Below are positions 18,023 to 27,100 of a stretch of DNA of 40,519 nt, piece after piece. The stretch spans positions 1 through 40,519 of the forward strand of contig CASEIN010000061.1 in the NCBI GenBank assembly GCA_949287985.1, written 5' to 3'. Numbering within the stretch: the stretch's first letter is position 1; each line of letters begins with the position of its first letter. This stretch comes from Mucispirillum schaedleri (GTDB lineage Bacteria; Chrysiogenota; Deferribacteres; Deferribacterales; Mucispirillaceae). A program made the position numbers and the translations under genes. The notes beneath the pieces are model-generated. The model saw only the letters and a program-made list of their open reading frames with translations, had not been told where the DNA came from and did not search any database.

Positions 18023-18208
18023 TTAAAGTCCTGCTTGTTTTTTGATACTTTTTAATGTGCCTATTGGTATATCATCATTTAACTTGTGATAAGCAACTGT
18101 TACAGTTCCTTTTTTTACAGAGTGGTGGAATTGTTTGTGAGAGCCTTTCTGGTTTACCTGATACCACCCGTCATCTGTTAATAATTTTAATATCTCTCTA
18201 TACTTCAT
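18023..18208 (-). CDS. hicA: HicA-type mRNA interferase toxin
   Basis: A 61-residue protein with the double-stranded-RNA-binding-like HicA fold: YREILKLLTDDGWYQVNQKGSHKQF. His24 in GSHKQF matches the catalytic histidine of the family. HicA cleaves mRNA until bound by HicB. It precedes hicB, the more common order for this pair. I see no Shine-Dalgarno site before the ATG, so the transcript may be leaderless. Confidence 0.9.
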   Translation of the reverse strand: MKYREILKLLTDDGWYQVNQKGSHKQFHHSVKKGTVTVAYHKLNDDIPIGTLKSIKKQAGL

Positions 18209-18214
18209 ATAATA

Positions 18215-18243
18215 TAAATACTATAAAATATATATTAAATCAA
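18215..18243 (-). promoter_or_regulatory. Weak candidate promoter for hicAB
   Basis: On the minus strand TTGATT (18243-18238) and TATTTA (18220-18215) are 17 bp apart. The predicted start of transcription falls at or next to the hicA ATG (18208), which would make the message leaderless and agrees with the missing ribosome binding site. The region is very AT-rich, so this is uncertain. Confidence 0.3.
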
Positions 18244-18370
18244 TATGTGTTTTTAAAATTACATACAGATAATGGTTAAATTATGTAACTTTTATACTTA
18301 AATAACTACTTTGTATCTTATATTATTAAGCTGAATTATTTTGATAATATAAATAATTCCATAATATTCT

Positions 18371-18682
18371 TTATTGTATAAATTTATCCATACTAATTAT
18401 ATCTACTACAGCTTCTTTATTAATTCTACCATAAATATGGGGAAAATCCTGCTTTAAAGATGAAGAAAATTCCAGCCTTACTTCAGATATAAGTTTATCT
18501 GTATCTATTTCCATTACAATATAATTTTCTTCTTTGCCCTTAAATCTTGGCACAATTAAATGAAACTGTTCCTTAAAACAGCCATGAATAAAGCCCTCAT
18601 CACATATTAAACTTTCACCAAAAATATACCTGTCCTTTATTTTTTCATAATATGATTTTTCCATATTAATAATAACTACCAT
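18371..18682 (-). CDS. DUF952 family protein
   Basis: A 103-aa protein resembling the DUF952 family, whose members carry EGFIH and FPHIYG motifs. Here they appear as DEGFIHGC and QDFPHIYGR, followed by INKEAVVDI. The biochemical role of the family is not established. The ATG at 18682 overlaps the end of the upstream LRR gene by 7 nt, suggesting coupled translation; an alternative ATG is at 18664. Its 3' end is duplicated at 17444-17540 beyond hicAB. Confidence 0.75.
   Translation of the reverse strand: MVVIINMEKSYYEKIKDRYIFGESLICDEGFIHGCFKEQFHLIVPRFKGKEENYIVMEIDTDKLISEVRLEFSSSLKQDFPHIYGRINKEAVVDIISMDKFIQ
18401..18497. repeat. 97-bp direct repeat, copy 2
   Basis: Second copy of the repeat at 17444-17540, here inside the intact DUF952 gene. 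Differences are concentrated at the end corresponding to the upstream part of the coding sequence, and similarity stops abruptly beyond it. Confidence 0.9.
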
Positions 18683-20256
18683 ACTTTCCTGCCTATATAT
18701 TTTACTGCTTTAAATACTAAAATTAAAAAGGCAAGTATAATAATTATATCCCCACCGGTTGATTTACCTTTTGCAATAGAGCAGCCACCGGGTGAATTTT
18801 CGCCAGGAAGAACACCCGTATCCGTATTATTATCCTGCCAGGTTTGACCTGTAATCAAATCAATATTTACTATATTTTCACCATCTACAAAAACATTATC
18901 TGGTGGGTAGTTTTCACACTGGTTTTCAAAATGGACATCTTGTATATTATATAAAAATCTGATTTTCCTGTAATTTTCTTCTGGTATACAGTTATAAGTA
19001 AACCTTAAAGATAAAATAGGTGATACTATTGTAATATCCTGTAAAGCACTTACATCTGTAATACTATTATAATCAAAAGCCATGCTTTTCATAAATGACA
19101 TTTCAGAAACTGGGGAAATATCTGTAATATAATTATGTTTAAATGATACTTGAGCAAGCTTTGGCAAATATCTTAATGATTCTAATGAAGTAATTAAATT
19201 ATGGTCTGCTTTAATTATATTTAACATGGTATTATTTGCAAGGGGCGATAAATCTGTAATTAAATTTATCGTCATATCAAGCCCTGAAAGTATAGTCATA
19301 TTATCAAGAGCAGCAATAGAAGTAATTCTGTTATCCCTAATGCTTAAATATTTTAATGCTCTAAAATTTGCTAAAGCTGAAATATCTGATATTTTATTAC
19401 CCTGTAATGATAATGTCTGCATACTGTTAGACATATACCTAAGGGGAGTAATATCTCTTATATAATCTGGACCTTGGTAGCTTAAATCAAGCTGATATAA
19501 TGGATACATATATGGTAGATAAGTTAAATCTGTAACCTGGTTGCCGCTTAAATTAAGAGTATTAAGCATAGGAAGCCGTGTAAGATACTCTATATTTTTT
19601 ATTTGAGAATTTGGAATTTCAAGCCTTTGCAGGTTTTTTAGATTGCGAACAGGCATTAAATCATCAATTTTAGTGCCTTTTTCACCCATATCTAAAAGTT
19701 TTAAGTTTACAAGCTGCTGGACACCTTCTAATGAAGTAATATTTGGATCATCACATTTCAACATTGTAACTTTTTCAGCCTGAGCACAAGAAATTGGCCA
19801 CCTAGTCCATTCTGTCTGCTCTCTAACACATTTTTCTAAATATGAGCCTTCAGGAAATTTTAAAAGTTTTGATTTATTATCACATACACTAAAATCTGTA
19901 GCCTGTAAAAACATTTGTTTTAAATGGCGTACAGTTTCATTATCGCAGGTACAGCTGTTGCAAGACATATCAAATAATTTATCGTATGAGCTGTTATCAT
20001 TATCATATAAAGAGCAAGTATTGCAGGAACAGTCATTACCACTTAAAAGTTCAGACATAGTTGCATTATCACTTTCATAATCGCATGATTTGCAGGAGCA
20101 GTTACCCAAATCATCACAAGAGCAGTTGTAACATAGGTAGGAGCTTAAATTTTGGAGCGTGTCAAGTTCGGAGCCTGCTGCTACCTGTGGTGATTTGGGT
20201 AATAAAAAAATAAAAGAAATTAAAATTAAAGTCAAAATATAATGTTTTGCTTTCAT
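18676..20256 (-). CDS. Exported leucine-rich-repeat protein with Cys-rich head and C-terminal anchor
   Basis: A 526-aa surface or periplasmic protein. Residues 1-27 form a signal peptide. Residues 42-104 hold 12 cysteines in mirrored CxxCxC and CxCxxC clusters (42/45/47, 53/55/58, 76/78/81, 99/102/104). About ten SDS22/internalin-like leucine-rich repeats of 21-23 residues run from about 170 to 420 (pattern L..L.L..N.I.DIS.L). The tail has GGCS (490-493), a linker, a hydrophobic helix (503-516) and basic residues (KAVKYIGRK), resembling CTERM-type sorting signals with a cysteine. The ribosome binding site is weak. Ligand and role are unknown; adhesion or host interaction is a guess. Confidence 0.8.
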   Translation of the reverse strand: MKAKHYILTLILISFIFLLPKSPQVAAGSELDTLQNLSSYLCYNCSCDDLGNCSCKSCDYESDNATMSELLSGNDCSCNTCSLYDNDNSSYDKLFDMSCNSCTCDNETVRHLKQMFLQATDFSVCDNKSKLLKFPEGSYLEKCVREQTEWTRWPISCAQAEKVTMLKCDDPNITSLEGVQQLVNLKLLDMGEKGTKIDDLMPVRNLKNLQRLEIPNSQIKNIEYLTRLPMLNTLNLSGNQVTDLTYLPYMYPLYQLDLSYQGPDYIRDITPLRYMSNSMQTLSLQGNKISDISALANFRALKYLSIRDNRITSIAALDNMTILSGLDMTINLITDLSPLANNTMLNIIKADHNLITSLESLRYLPKLAQVSFKHNYITDISPVSEMSFMKSMAFDYNSITDVSALQDITIVSPILSLRFTYNCIPEENYRKIRFLYNIQDVHFENQCENYPPDNVFVDGENIVNIDLITGQTWQDNNTDTGVLPGENSPGGCSIAKGKSTGGDIIIILAFLILVFKAVKYIGRKVW

Positions 20257-20301
20257 GACTTACTTATCGGCACCACTTAAAAAAATATTAGAGAAATTTT
20301 A

Positions 20302-20328
20302 TTGTATTTAATAAAAAAAAAGTATAAT
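20302..20328 (+). promoter_or_regulatory. Possible promoter for the lipoprotein gene
   Basis: A perfect TATAAT (20323-20328) lies 68 bp before the chosen start at 20396. The best -35 candidate, TTGTAT (20302-20307), is only 15 bp away, so only the -10 box is convincing. Confidence 0.35.
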
Positions 20329-20395
20329 ATAAAAAATGTATAAAAGGCATAGTTTTTGCTGGTTAAATTAGTATATTTTATTTGAGGTTATGAAT

Positions 20396-21016
20396 ATGAG
20401 AAAATTACATATATTATTATTACTTTTGCTTTTAATAGTTTTATCTGCATGTGCTCCAAAAGCTGCCAAGCCTACTATTAAAGTATACACTTTAGAAGAT
20501 AATAACTACCCATGTATTAAAGTAGATTTTTCTGACCAAATAAGATATATTGATATGAGCAATATAAAAGATGGTGAAAATTTAGCACTTTTATATGAAC
20601 TTGTTATGCCAGGCTATCAAATAGAAGTTATTAAAATGTATGCATTAAAAGGAACTTTCAGCACAGAAAGCCTGCCTTCTTTATACGATGACCCATCTAA
20701 ACTTTTTGAAATATCCAGCATGGAAAACCCTGATAAATCAGCTGTTATAACTTTAGAAGATACTAGAGATGGTATGTTTTTAAGAGGTTCAGTTGGTTAT
20801 GTAATACAGTCTGATAGAATGGTTAGAGTAAATGTATCGCGTTTAATTAAAAAATCTGGCACATTTAAATATTCTGGGCTTGAAGACTGGAGTAATTCTA
20901 CCATTGGTAAAAGAACAATAGAAAATATGAAAACAATTGTAGATTCTGTATATGCAAGCTTAACTACTACACAATGCCCTAATAAAGCAGATTTAAATAC
21001 AGAGTGGTGGAAATAA
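20396..21016 (+). CDS. Putative lipoprotein of unknown function
   Basis: A 206-aa protein with a lipoprotein signal: a leucine-rich helix and the lipobox LSAC with Cys19 as lipidation site. The mature part has no motif I recognise. I use ATG 20396 because GAGG (20384-20387) is 8 nt upstream; the ATG at 20390 would be only 2 nt away. It converges on sfsA with no spacer, the two stop codons being adjacent at 21014-21019. Confidence 0.8.
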   Translation: MRKLHILLLLLLLIVLSACAPKAAKPTIKVYTLEDNNYPCIKVDFSDQIRYIDMSNIKDGENLALLYELVMPGYQIEVIKMYALKGTFSTESLPSLYDDPSKLFEISSMENPDKSAVITLEDTRDGMFLRGSVGYVIQSDRMVRVNVSRLIKKSGTFKYSGLEDWSNSTIGKRTIENMKTIVDSVYASLTTTQCPNKADLNTEWWK

Positions 21017-21709
21017 TTACAGTTTTATATCTACCTGATTATTTAATGTAATAGAGTCTTTTGATATTATGCAGTCATAAGCTAATATTTTCACACCTTT
21101 TGATGAGGCATATTTTAAAGCTTCTCCAAACTCTTTATGTGTTTTATAATTTGGGGTAAAATATTTAACGTTTTCCATTTGTATTACAAAGATAATATAT
21201 GCCATATATCCATTTTCATAAGCATCAACAAGCTCATGTATATGTTTTATACCACGTTCAGTAGGGGCATCTGGAAACATTGCTATATTATTTTCTTCTA
21301 ATGTAACGCCTTTTACTTCAATAAATATTTTATTATTATTACTTTCTGCATATATATCAAAACGGGACTGTTTATATTTTTGCTCCATTTTAATATAAGT
21401 TATGGGGTTATCTAATGATAATATATTTTTGCCACCATTTACTGCTTCATATACCACTTTATTAGGCACTTGAGAGTCCATATTAATAAGCCTTTCACCT
21501 TTATACACTGATATTAAGTCAAACTTTGTTTTTCTTAAAGTATCAGGAAAATATTCTAAAAATACATTTGCATTTTTTATAAGCAGCTCTTTACATCTGC
21601 CAGTATTTTTTACATGGACTATTACATTTTCATTATCTATAACACATTCAGCAATAAACCTGTTTGGTCTGTTTTTAAAAACTGCAGGCACAATATTTTT
21701 ATATTCCAT
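21017..21709 (-). CDS. sfsA: SfsA family protein (DNA/RNA nuclease)
   Basis: A 230-aa full-length SfsA. Family members combine an OB-like N-terminal part with a PD-(D/E)XK nuclease core. Visible blocks are RPNRFIAEC, HVKNTGRCKELL, the core SRFDIYAE with IFIEVKGVTLE (metal-binding D and E-x-K) and FPDAPTERGIKH. E. coli SfsA was named for sugar fermentation stimulation and has been described as a nucleic-acid-binding protein; its physiological role remains unclear. It is transcribed away from csp. Confidence 0.95.
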   Translation of the reverse strand: MEYKNIVPAVFKNRPNRFIAECVIDNENVIVHVKNTGRCKELLIKNANVFLEYFPDTLRKTKFDLISVYKGERLINMDSQVPNKVVYEAVNGGKNILSLDNPITYIKMEQKYKQSRFDIYAESNNNKIFIEVKGVTLEENNIAMFPDAPTERGIKHIHELVDAYENGYMAYIIFVIQMENVKYFTPNYKTHKEFGEALKYASSKGVKILAYDCIISKDSITLNNQVDIKL

Positions 21710-21822
21710 AATTATATAACCTTAAACTAAAATATTGCCCAAATAATACCATATATCAATGTAATATTCAAATAATATTATTGTAAAATAAGACTAAAAA
21801 AATGCATTTGGTATTAAAAAAC

Positions 21823-21851
21823 TTGACAAAATTAAATTTATTAGATATAAG
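21823..21851 (+). promoter_or_regulatory. Strong sigma-70 promoter of the cold-shock gene
   Basis: TTGACA (21823-21828) and TATAAG (21846-21851) are separated by exactly 17 bp, giving 11 of 12 consensus matches. Transcription would start near 21858, about 40 nt before the csp start codon. Confidence 0.85.
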
Positions 21852-21876
21852 TTTGTAATATAGTGTTTATATCTAA
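21841..21876. repeat. 10-bp inverted repeat over the csp promoter -10 box
   Basis: TTAGATATAA (21841-21850) and TTATATCTAA (21867-21876) are exact reverse complements 16 nt apart. The left arm covers most of the -10 box and the right arm lies in the leader. The symmetry suggests an operator for a dimeric regulator. It is less likely a leader hairpin, because the left arm would lie upstream of the transcript start. Confidence 0.65.
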
Positions 21877-21897
21877 TGTAAATATTGAGGGTTGGAA

Positions 21898-22101
21898 ATG
21901 AGTCAAAGTGGTGTAGTAAAATGGTTTAATAACTCGAAAGGTTATGGTTTTTTAACAGATGAAAAAGGTGCAGATGTATTTGTACACTTTTCAGCTATTC
22001 AAAGTGAAGGTTATAAAACTCTTAAACAAGGCGATAAAGTAGAGTTTGAATCAGTGGAAGGCGAAAAAGGTCTTCAAGCAGTTAATGTAAAAAAACAATA
22101 G
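21898..22101 (+). CDS. csp: Cold-shock protein (CspA family)
   Basis: A 67-aa single cold-shock domain that binds single-stranded RNA or DNA and acts as an RNA chaperone. RNP1 (KGYGFL) starts at residue 15 and RNP2 (VFVHF) at residue 28. ATG 21898 is preferred over the in-frame TTG at 21892 because GAGGG (21887-21891) lies 6 nt upstream and the protein then begins SQSGVVKWF as in the family. It is monocistronic behind a near-consensus promoter. Confidence 0.96.
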   Translation: MSQSGVVKWFNNSKGYGFLTDEKGADVFVHFSAIQSEGYKTLKQGDKVEFESVEGEKGLQAVNVKKQ

Positions 22102-22358
22102 TATTTATTACATAGTTTCTGGTGCTTTTTAGTATATTATATGTAGTATATGTATTATTTACATTTGTAGTAATTTAGTATACGCCTATATATTATCTAT
22201 TAATACAAGCACCTTTTCTTATACATTTTTCAGTTTTTTTTGCGTATGATTTAATTGTATGCAGCAGTGCTTTTTTGCCTTTTTTTATGATTTATAGTCT
22301 TTATTTATACTTATCTTGACAATGTATTTATATTAATATATTTTGATATTGGTGAATT
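22102..22358. other. AT-rich intergenic region without a gene
   Basis: This 257-nt gap holds no convincing open frame. GGTGCTT (22121-22127) and AAGCACC (22207-22213) are complementary and could close a long structure. No terminator with stem and U-tract stands out. The promoter-like TTGACA at 22316 is near its end. Confidence 0.6.
22316..22344 (+). promoter_or_regulatory. Candidate promoter for the NusG_II/Gx-transporter pair
   Basis: TTGACA (22316-22321) is a perfect -35 box; TATTTT (22339-22344) is 17 bp downstream. Transcription would start within about 10 nt of the ATG at 22359, leaving almost no leader. Confidence 0.5.
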
Positions 22359-22757
22359 ATGGTTCGAGTTATAAATATTGCTATTATATTATTTTTCTTA
22401 ATTCTTTCTATTGTATTTATATTTAATCCATTTTCTTATAAATCATCACAGGATAATGGAACTGATACTAGAAAACTTATACTTGTAGTTGAGCAGGATA
22501 CTTTTTATATACCATTTAAAGACGGTGAATTTAACTTATATTCCAATGTGGAAGATATTGATGGTAAAAAACACCCAGCATTTAAAAGTATTGATTATAT
22601 AATTAAAGATGGAACTGTTAGTGTAACCCATTCAGACTGTGCTAACCAAATATGTGTTAATACGCCAGCTATATCTAAATGTGGTGATGCCATAGTATGT
22701 GCACCTAATAAAGTAGCATTTATTATTGACTGTAAAGACACTTTAAAGGCTGAATAA
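22359..22757 (+). CDS. NusG domain II-containing membrane-anchored protein
   Basis: A 132-aa protein with one N-terminal transmembrane helix (about 5-24) and a soluble domain that fits the NusG_II (PF07009-type) family: a short beta-barrel with the motif SDCANQICVNTP and IVCAPNKVAFII. Two cysteine pairs are typical. The function is not established. In many bacteria this gene sits beside a Gx-transporter gene and often near FMN-dependent electron-transfer genes; here only the transporter follows, overlapping by 1 nt. Confidence 0.85.
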   Translation: MVRVINIAIILFFLILSIVFIFNPFSYKSSQDNGTDTRKLILVVEQDTFYIPFKDGEFNLYSNVEDIDGKKHPAFKSIDYIIKDGTVSVTHSDCANQICVNTPAISKCGDAIVCAPNKVAFIIDCKDTLKAE

Positions 22758-23269
22758 TGAAAATAAATATATATATTCTTACAGGTCTTATGGCTTCTTT
22801 TAGTATAGTTTTAGGGGTGGTAGAAAATTTTATTCCAAGTCCTGTGCCTGCTATTCGTCTTGGGCTTTCAAATATTCCTATACTTATTATGCTTTATTTA
22901 TCAGAAACACATTATGCTTTTTTAACTGCCATGTTAAAAGCATTTGTTGTTCCTATATTTTCAGCAAATATTATATTTAAGTTTTCATTAAGTATGCCCG
23001 CTACTTTTGTATCATTTATATTTATGGCATTATGTTATAAATTATTTAAAAATAAATTAGATGTTGTAACAATAAGTGTAATAGGTGCTATAAGCCATAT
23101 GATGACTCAGATTATTGTAGCAAATTTTTGGATTGTAAAAGGTATTTTATATACAAGGCTTGTGGGTATACTGCTTTTATCTGCTGTTATTACTGGTATA
23201 TTAATGGGGCTTATAGTATCAAAAATTATTAAGCACCCACAAATCAAGAAAATGTTTGAAAACCTTTAA
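22757..23269 (+). CDS. Gx transporter family protein (HepS1-like)
   Basis: A 170-aa polytopic membrane protein with about five hydrophobic helices. The N-terminal block VVENFIPSPVPAIRLGLSNIPILIML is characteristic of the Gx transporter family, which databases often label heptaprenyl diphosphate synthase component I. It looks like a small-molecule S-component-type transporter; the substrate is unknown. It is coupled to the NusG_II gene by a 1-nt overlap and overlaps the convergent gene that follows by 4 nt. Confidence 0.85.
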   Translation: MKINIYILTGLMASFSIVLGVVENFIPSPVPAIRLGLSNIPILIMLYLSETHYAFLTAMLKAFVVPIFSANIIFKFSLSMPATFVSFIFMALCYKLFKNKLDVVTISVIGAISHMMTQIIVANFWIVKGILYTRLVGILLLSAVITGILMGLIVSKIIKHPQIKKMFENL

Positions 23270-24045
23270 AAATAAAACTGCCATTCAACACCGGTAGTAG
23301 TATTTACCGGCATATTATCACTAAAGGAATGCATGTTTGTAACAGCAAGGTTGCCATTACGGTTGTATCCCAGCTTAAATTGAAATGTTGTATAATTAAT
23401 ATTATATTCTGACATATAAGAATAAGAGAACTGCATATTTCTAAATGGTTTAACTATTGCTTCAAACCCTGAAGTATATGCAATATCTGTAGAGCTCCAA
23501 ATATTTAAGCCAAACATATTGCCTGTAAAATAACCAAGCAGAGAGTTTAGTAATATATTTGAAACATCATCAGAAAGAAGTGTATTTTCACTTTCTTTAT
23601 CAAAAATAGCCATACTTTTTGTGGTAAACCTTGTAATACCTGTGCTAAAACGTGAAAGTGGAGAGTTTTGATCACCATAATATGTAATATTACCATAATA
23701 TGGCAGTGCATAAGTTGTTAAAGTGTTACCTGCTATTTTAGAACTAAATGGTGATATAACAGGGCTGTTTAAATACCCTACAATATCATCTTTATCCATA
23801 TATCGTTTTTTTATTTCCTGATAGTAGTTGTTACCAGCAGAATAATATACTGCATTTGCATTATCAATGCTGCCGTCAGTTATTTTAACACTATTATGTG
23901 TTGGCACTTCTTCACTACCTGCTGCACTTTCATTATCTGCCATTTCTTCACTGTTTTTTATACTGGCATTATCATTAGCATATAGATATGAAAAGCTAAA
24001 CAAACAAATTGTAATGGTTAAGATTATATTTAGACACACTTTCAT
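23266..24045 (-). CDS. Putative outer-membrane or periplasmic protein, unrecognised
   Basis: A 259-aa protein with an N-terminal signal peptide (about 1-23, ending near LYAND). A low-complexity acidic stretch follows. The C-terminal half alternates polar and aromatic residues (FSYSYMSEYNINYTTFQFKL) and ends in WQFYF; a terminal Phe on a beta strand is the usual outer-membrane targeting signature. A small beta-barrel is therefore plausible, though I recognise no family. No clear ribosome binding site is seen. It lies 78 nt downstream of addA on the same strand. Confidence 0.65.
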   Translation of the reverse strand: MKVCLNIILTITICLFSFSYLYANDNASIKNSEEMADNESAAGSEEVPTHNSVKITDGSIDNANAVYYSAGNNYYQEIKKRYMDKDDIVGYLNSPVISPFSSKIAGNTLTTYALPYYGNITYYGDQNSPLSRFSTGITRFTTKSMAIFDKESENTLLSDDVSNILLNSLLGYFTGNMFGLNIWSSTDIAYTSGFEAIVKPFRNMQFSYSYMSEYNINYTTFQFKLGYNRNGNLAVTNMHSFSDNMPVNTTTGVEWQFYF

Positions 24046-24123
24046 ATGATAAATATTATATAAAAATAACGAAAAATCAATATGAAATTATAAAGAAGTA
24101 TATAGAATAATTTACAAATTCTT

Positions 24124-27100
24124 TTATTGTGTTAATATTACCTGGTTACTTTCAATATGAAATATATATGTTTCTACCTGTTTATTATATATTTTCCTTA
24201 AAATATCAGCATATTTTCTTAATTTATCAGCATAATCTCTTATCCTGCTATCATCAATAAAACCTGTTTTATAGTCCATTAATATTACTTTATTATCTAA
24301 TTCGCTGTATATATCAACTGCATAAAGAGTATTATTTTCTCCAATGCGTCTTTCTTTAAAAACTCGTCCTTTAAAAAGTTCCTGCCATACAGTATTATTA
24401 TATACTCTATTAATGTAATCATATGCTAAATTCATCTGTGTATCTGATACTAATGCACCAAAATGAGCCATCATATGCTTTTCTGCCATTTTAATTGTTG
24501 CATCATTTTTATATTCAATAATATTTAATCCAGCATGTAAACATGAGCCAAAAAGTGTCGCTTCATAACTTTGTGTTTCTAGTTTATCAGTATCAAAATA
24601 TGCATTATCAGTGCCAAAAGATTTTTCTTTATCTATTTCCACATTTATTTTTACACTTTTTCTTTCTGCTGTTTTTTCTTTTTTTAATGGTTTTAATTTT
24701 CCATATTCTTCATCTTCTACTATAAACTGGCTTATATACTGGGAAAGGTTAGTAGGTGTATCTTTAAAATATTTAATATTCATAAAAAGTGCTTGTTCTG
24801 CCCTTGTCATAGCAACATAGAGCATATTTATATTATCCTGCATAATTAAATTATTTTCATTATTCATATTTTCTTCTGCTTTTGTATTTGCTATATATGT
24901 ATGGACATCTTTTTTATAAACATAGCACAGGTCTGAATTGCCAAACTCTTTATTATCAGATACAAAAAGATGTGTATTTGCTGCATTTAATTTTAAATCA
25001 ACTTCCAAGTTTGGAATTACTACAACAGGAAACTGTAAGCCTTTTGATTTATGTATTGTCATAATGGTAACAGCATTATTACTTGATGATGATGTTGACT
25101 GCTTATCTGCTGCTGCCTTATATATTTTTTCCATAAATAAATTTATATTTTTTTCACCATATGCTCCCTTTTCCATAACATCAATTACTGCATAAAAATC
25201 TGGGTTATTATTAAACCTGCTTTGTAAATCAAGTGTATTTGTAAGATATAATATTTTTTCAAAAATAGAGCAGTCTATCATATTTTTTATACAGCTTTTT
25301 ATTCTATTCATATCCTTTACAATATTTTCTTTATTTTCTATAAAGGAATTATTATAAGCTTTAGGGTGGGAAAGGGCGTATGTAAGGTATGCAAAAGTAT
25401 CACCAGTTTCTATAAAAACAGCAAGGGCAGATAATATTTGAAAAGCCTGGCTGTTAGTAAGTTTTGATGATGTTTCTACCTGCACAGGAATATTATTTTC
25501 TTCTAAATATTCAATTAAATCGCCACCATGTTTATTAGATACTGTAAGCACTGCTATATCTTTATATGTATAGCCTGCTTCAATACATTTTTCTATTTTT
25601 TCTTTTGTATAATCAAGGTAATATTTTTTATCATCTAATGCGTGTGTTACTTCCACATAACCATCGCCATTTTCAGTATATGCTTTTTGGTCTATATTAA
25701 ATATGGAAAAAAGCTCTTTATTGCTTTTATATATATTATTGGAAATATTGTTTACAAACTCCACAATATTACTGCCACTTCTGTAATTTGTATCTAATGT
25801 TTGGGAAGTAAGTTTGTCTTTGTATTCATGTAAAAGAGTTCTAAAAAGGCTGGAGCTTCCACCACGAAACCTGTATATATTTTGCTTAGGGTCCCCTACA
25901 TAGAAAAAACTGCCTATTTTATCTTTCTGACCAAGCCCAGCCATTGCTTCTTCAGCTAAAGGCTGTAATGAAAGCCACTGGGAAATGGAAGTATCCTGAA
26001 ATTCATCTATTAATAAATGGTTTATTTTACCATCAAGCCTAAAATAAAGGTAATCTTTATCTATTTGAGAGTGCTTGTCTGAAAGCATATAATAAACTTC
26101 TTCACTAATATCGCTGTATGTTAGTATATTTCTTTCTTTTTTTATTTCTTTCATTTTTTCATAGAGCAAAACCCCAAGGTTAAGAGCAAGCCCTGTAATA
26201 ATATCACCTTGTAAAAGATAGTATTTTTGTAAATTTTCTCTTATATTTCTTTGTATATCATACTGGTTTTGGGAAAAATCATATTTTTTAAAAGATGGTG
26301 CATCAGATAAATTTTCCACCTTTATTAAGTTATTGTATATAATATCATCTAATTTATTACTTTTTAATTTCTCATATGTTTTTAACTGGTTTTTACCAAG
26401 CTCATCTACTTCAAAAGTATGCATAAACTTAATACATAGGCTTTGGATATTGTTTTTTACTTTCATAATATTATCTAGCATTTCATTAATATTATGCTTA
26501 TCTAGAGCGTTTTTCATGGTAATTTCAAGGCTTAAAATATTATTTGTAGTATATTCTGTATATTTTCTAAGCCAAGGTATAAAATTATTGGCAGCAATAT
26601 TAAGTATACCGTATAATTTCTCAAGAATTTCTTTCCACAGCTTATCATCTAAAATATTTGCAATAATATTATCAAAAGCTTCTTTTTTTATAATATCTAT
26701 TTCATCATCACTTTCTATGGTAAAATCAGGGCGAAAACCAGCTTCAAACGGGAAAATACGAAGGATAGTATTATTAAATGAATCAATTGTTTTAATATTT
26801 AGTTCAGAAAAATAAGTAAATAAATTATTTCTTGCAATAACTGCTTTTTCCTGAATAAATTCTTTTGAAAATTCAACATTAAGCTGTTTTGCATATTTTT
26901 TCATTAAAGGTGTAATAAATTCTATTTCACTTTCACTGGCAGTGTTTTCTGCCATAGAGTTAATAAATTTAATAATACGTTCTTTCATTTCTGATGTTGC
27001 TTTTTTAGTAAATGTAAGGCATAAAATATCACGTGGGGCAACACCTGTTAAAAGCATTCCTGCTACTCGCATAGCAAGTTGAAAAGTTTTACCTGTTCCA

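Noticed and set aside
20257-20330. A riboswitch upstream of the LRR gene
   Set aside because: The leader is under 80 nt and shows no conserved riboswitch core or stable stem.
22121-22213. A structured RNA closed by GGTGCTT and AAGCACC
   Set aside because: A 7-bp stem around a 79-nt AT-rich loop is weak and no internal structure is convincing.
26333-26815. A 160-codon plus-strand open frame
   Set aside because: It lies wholly antisense to addA, is hydrophobic and biased as expected from the complement of AT-rich coding sequence, and has no supporting start signals.
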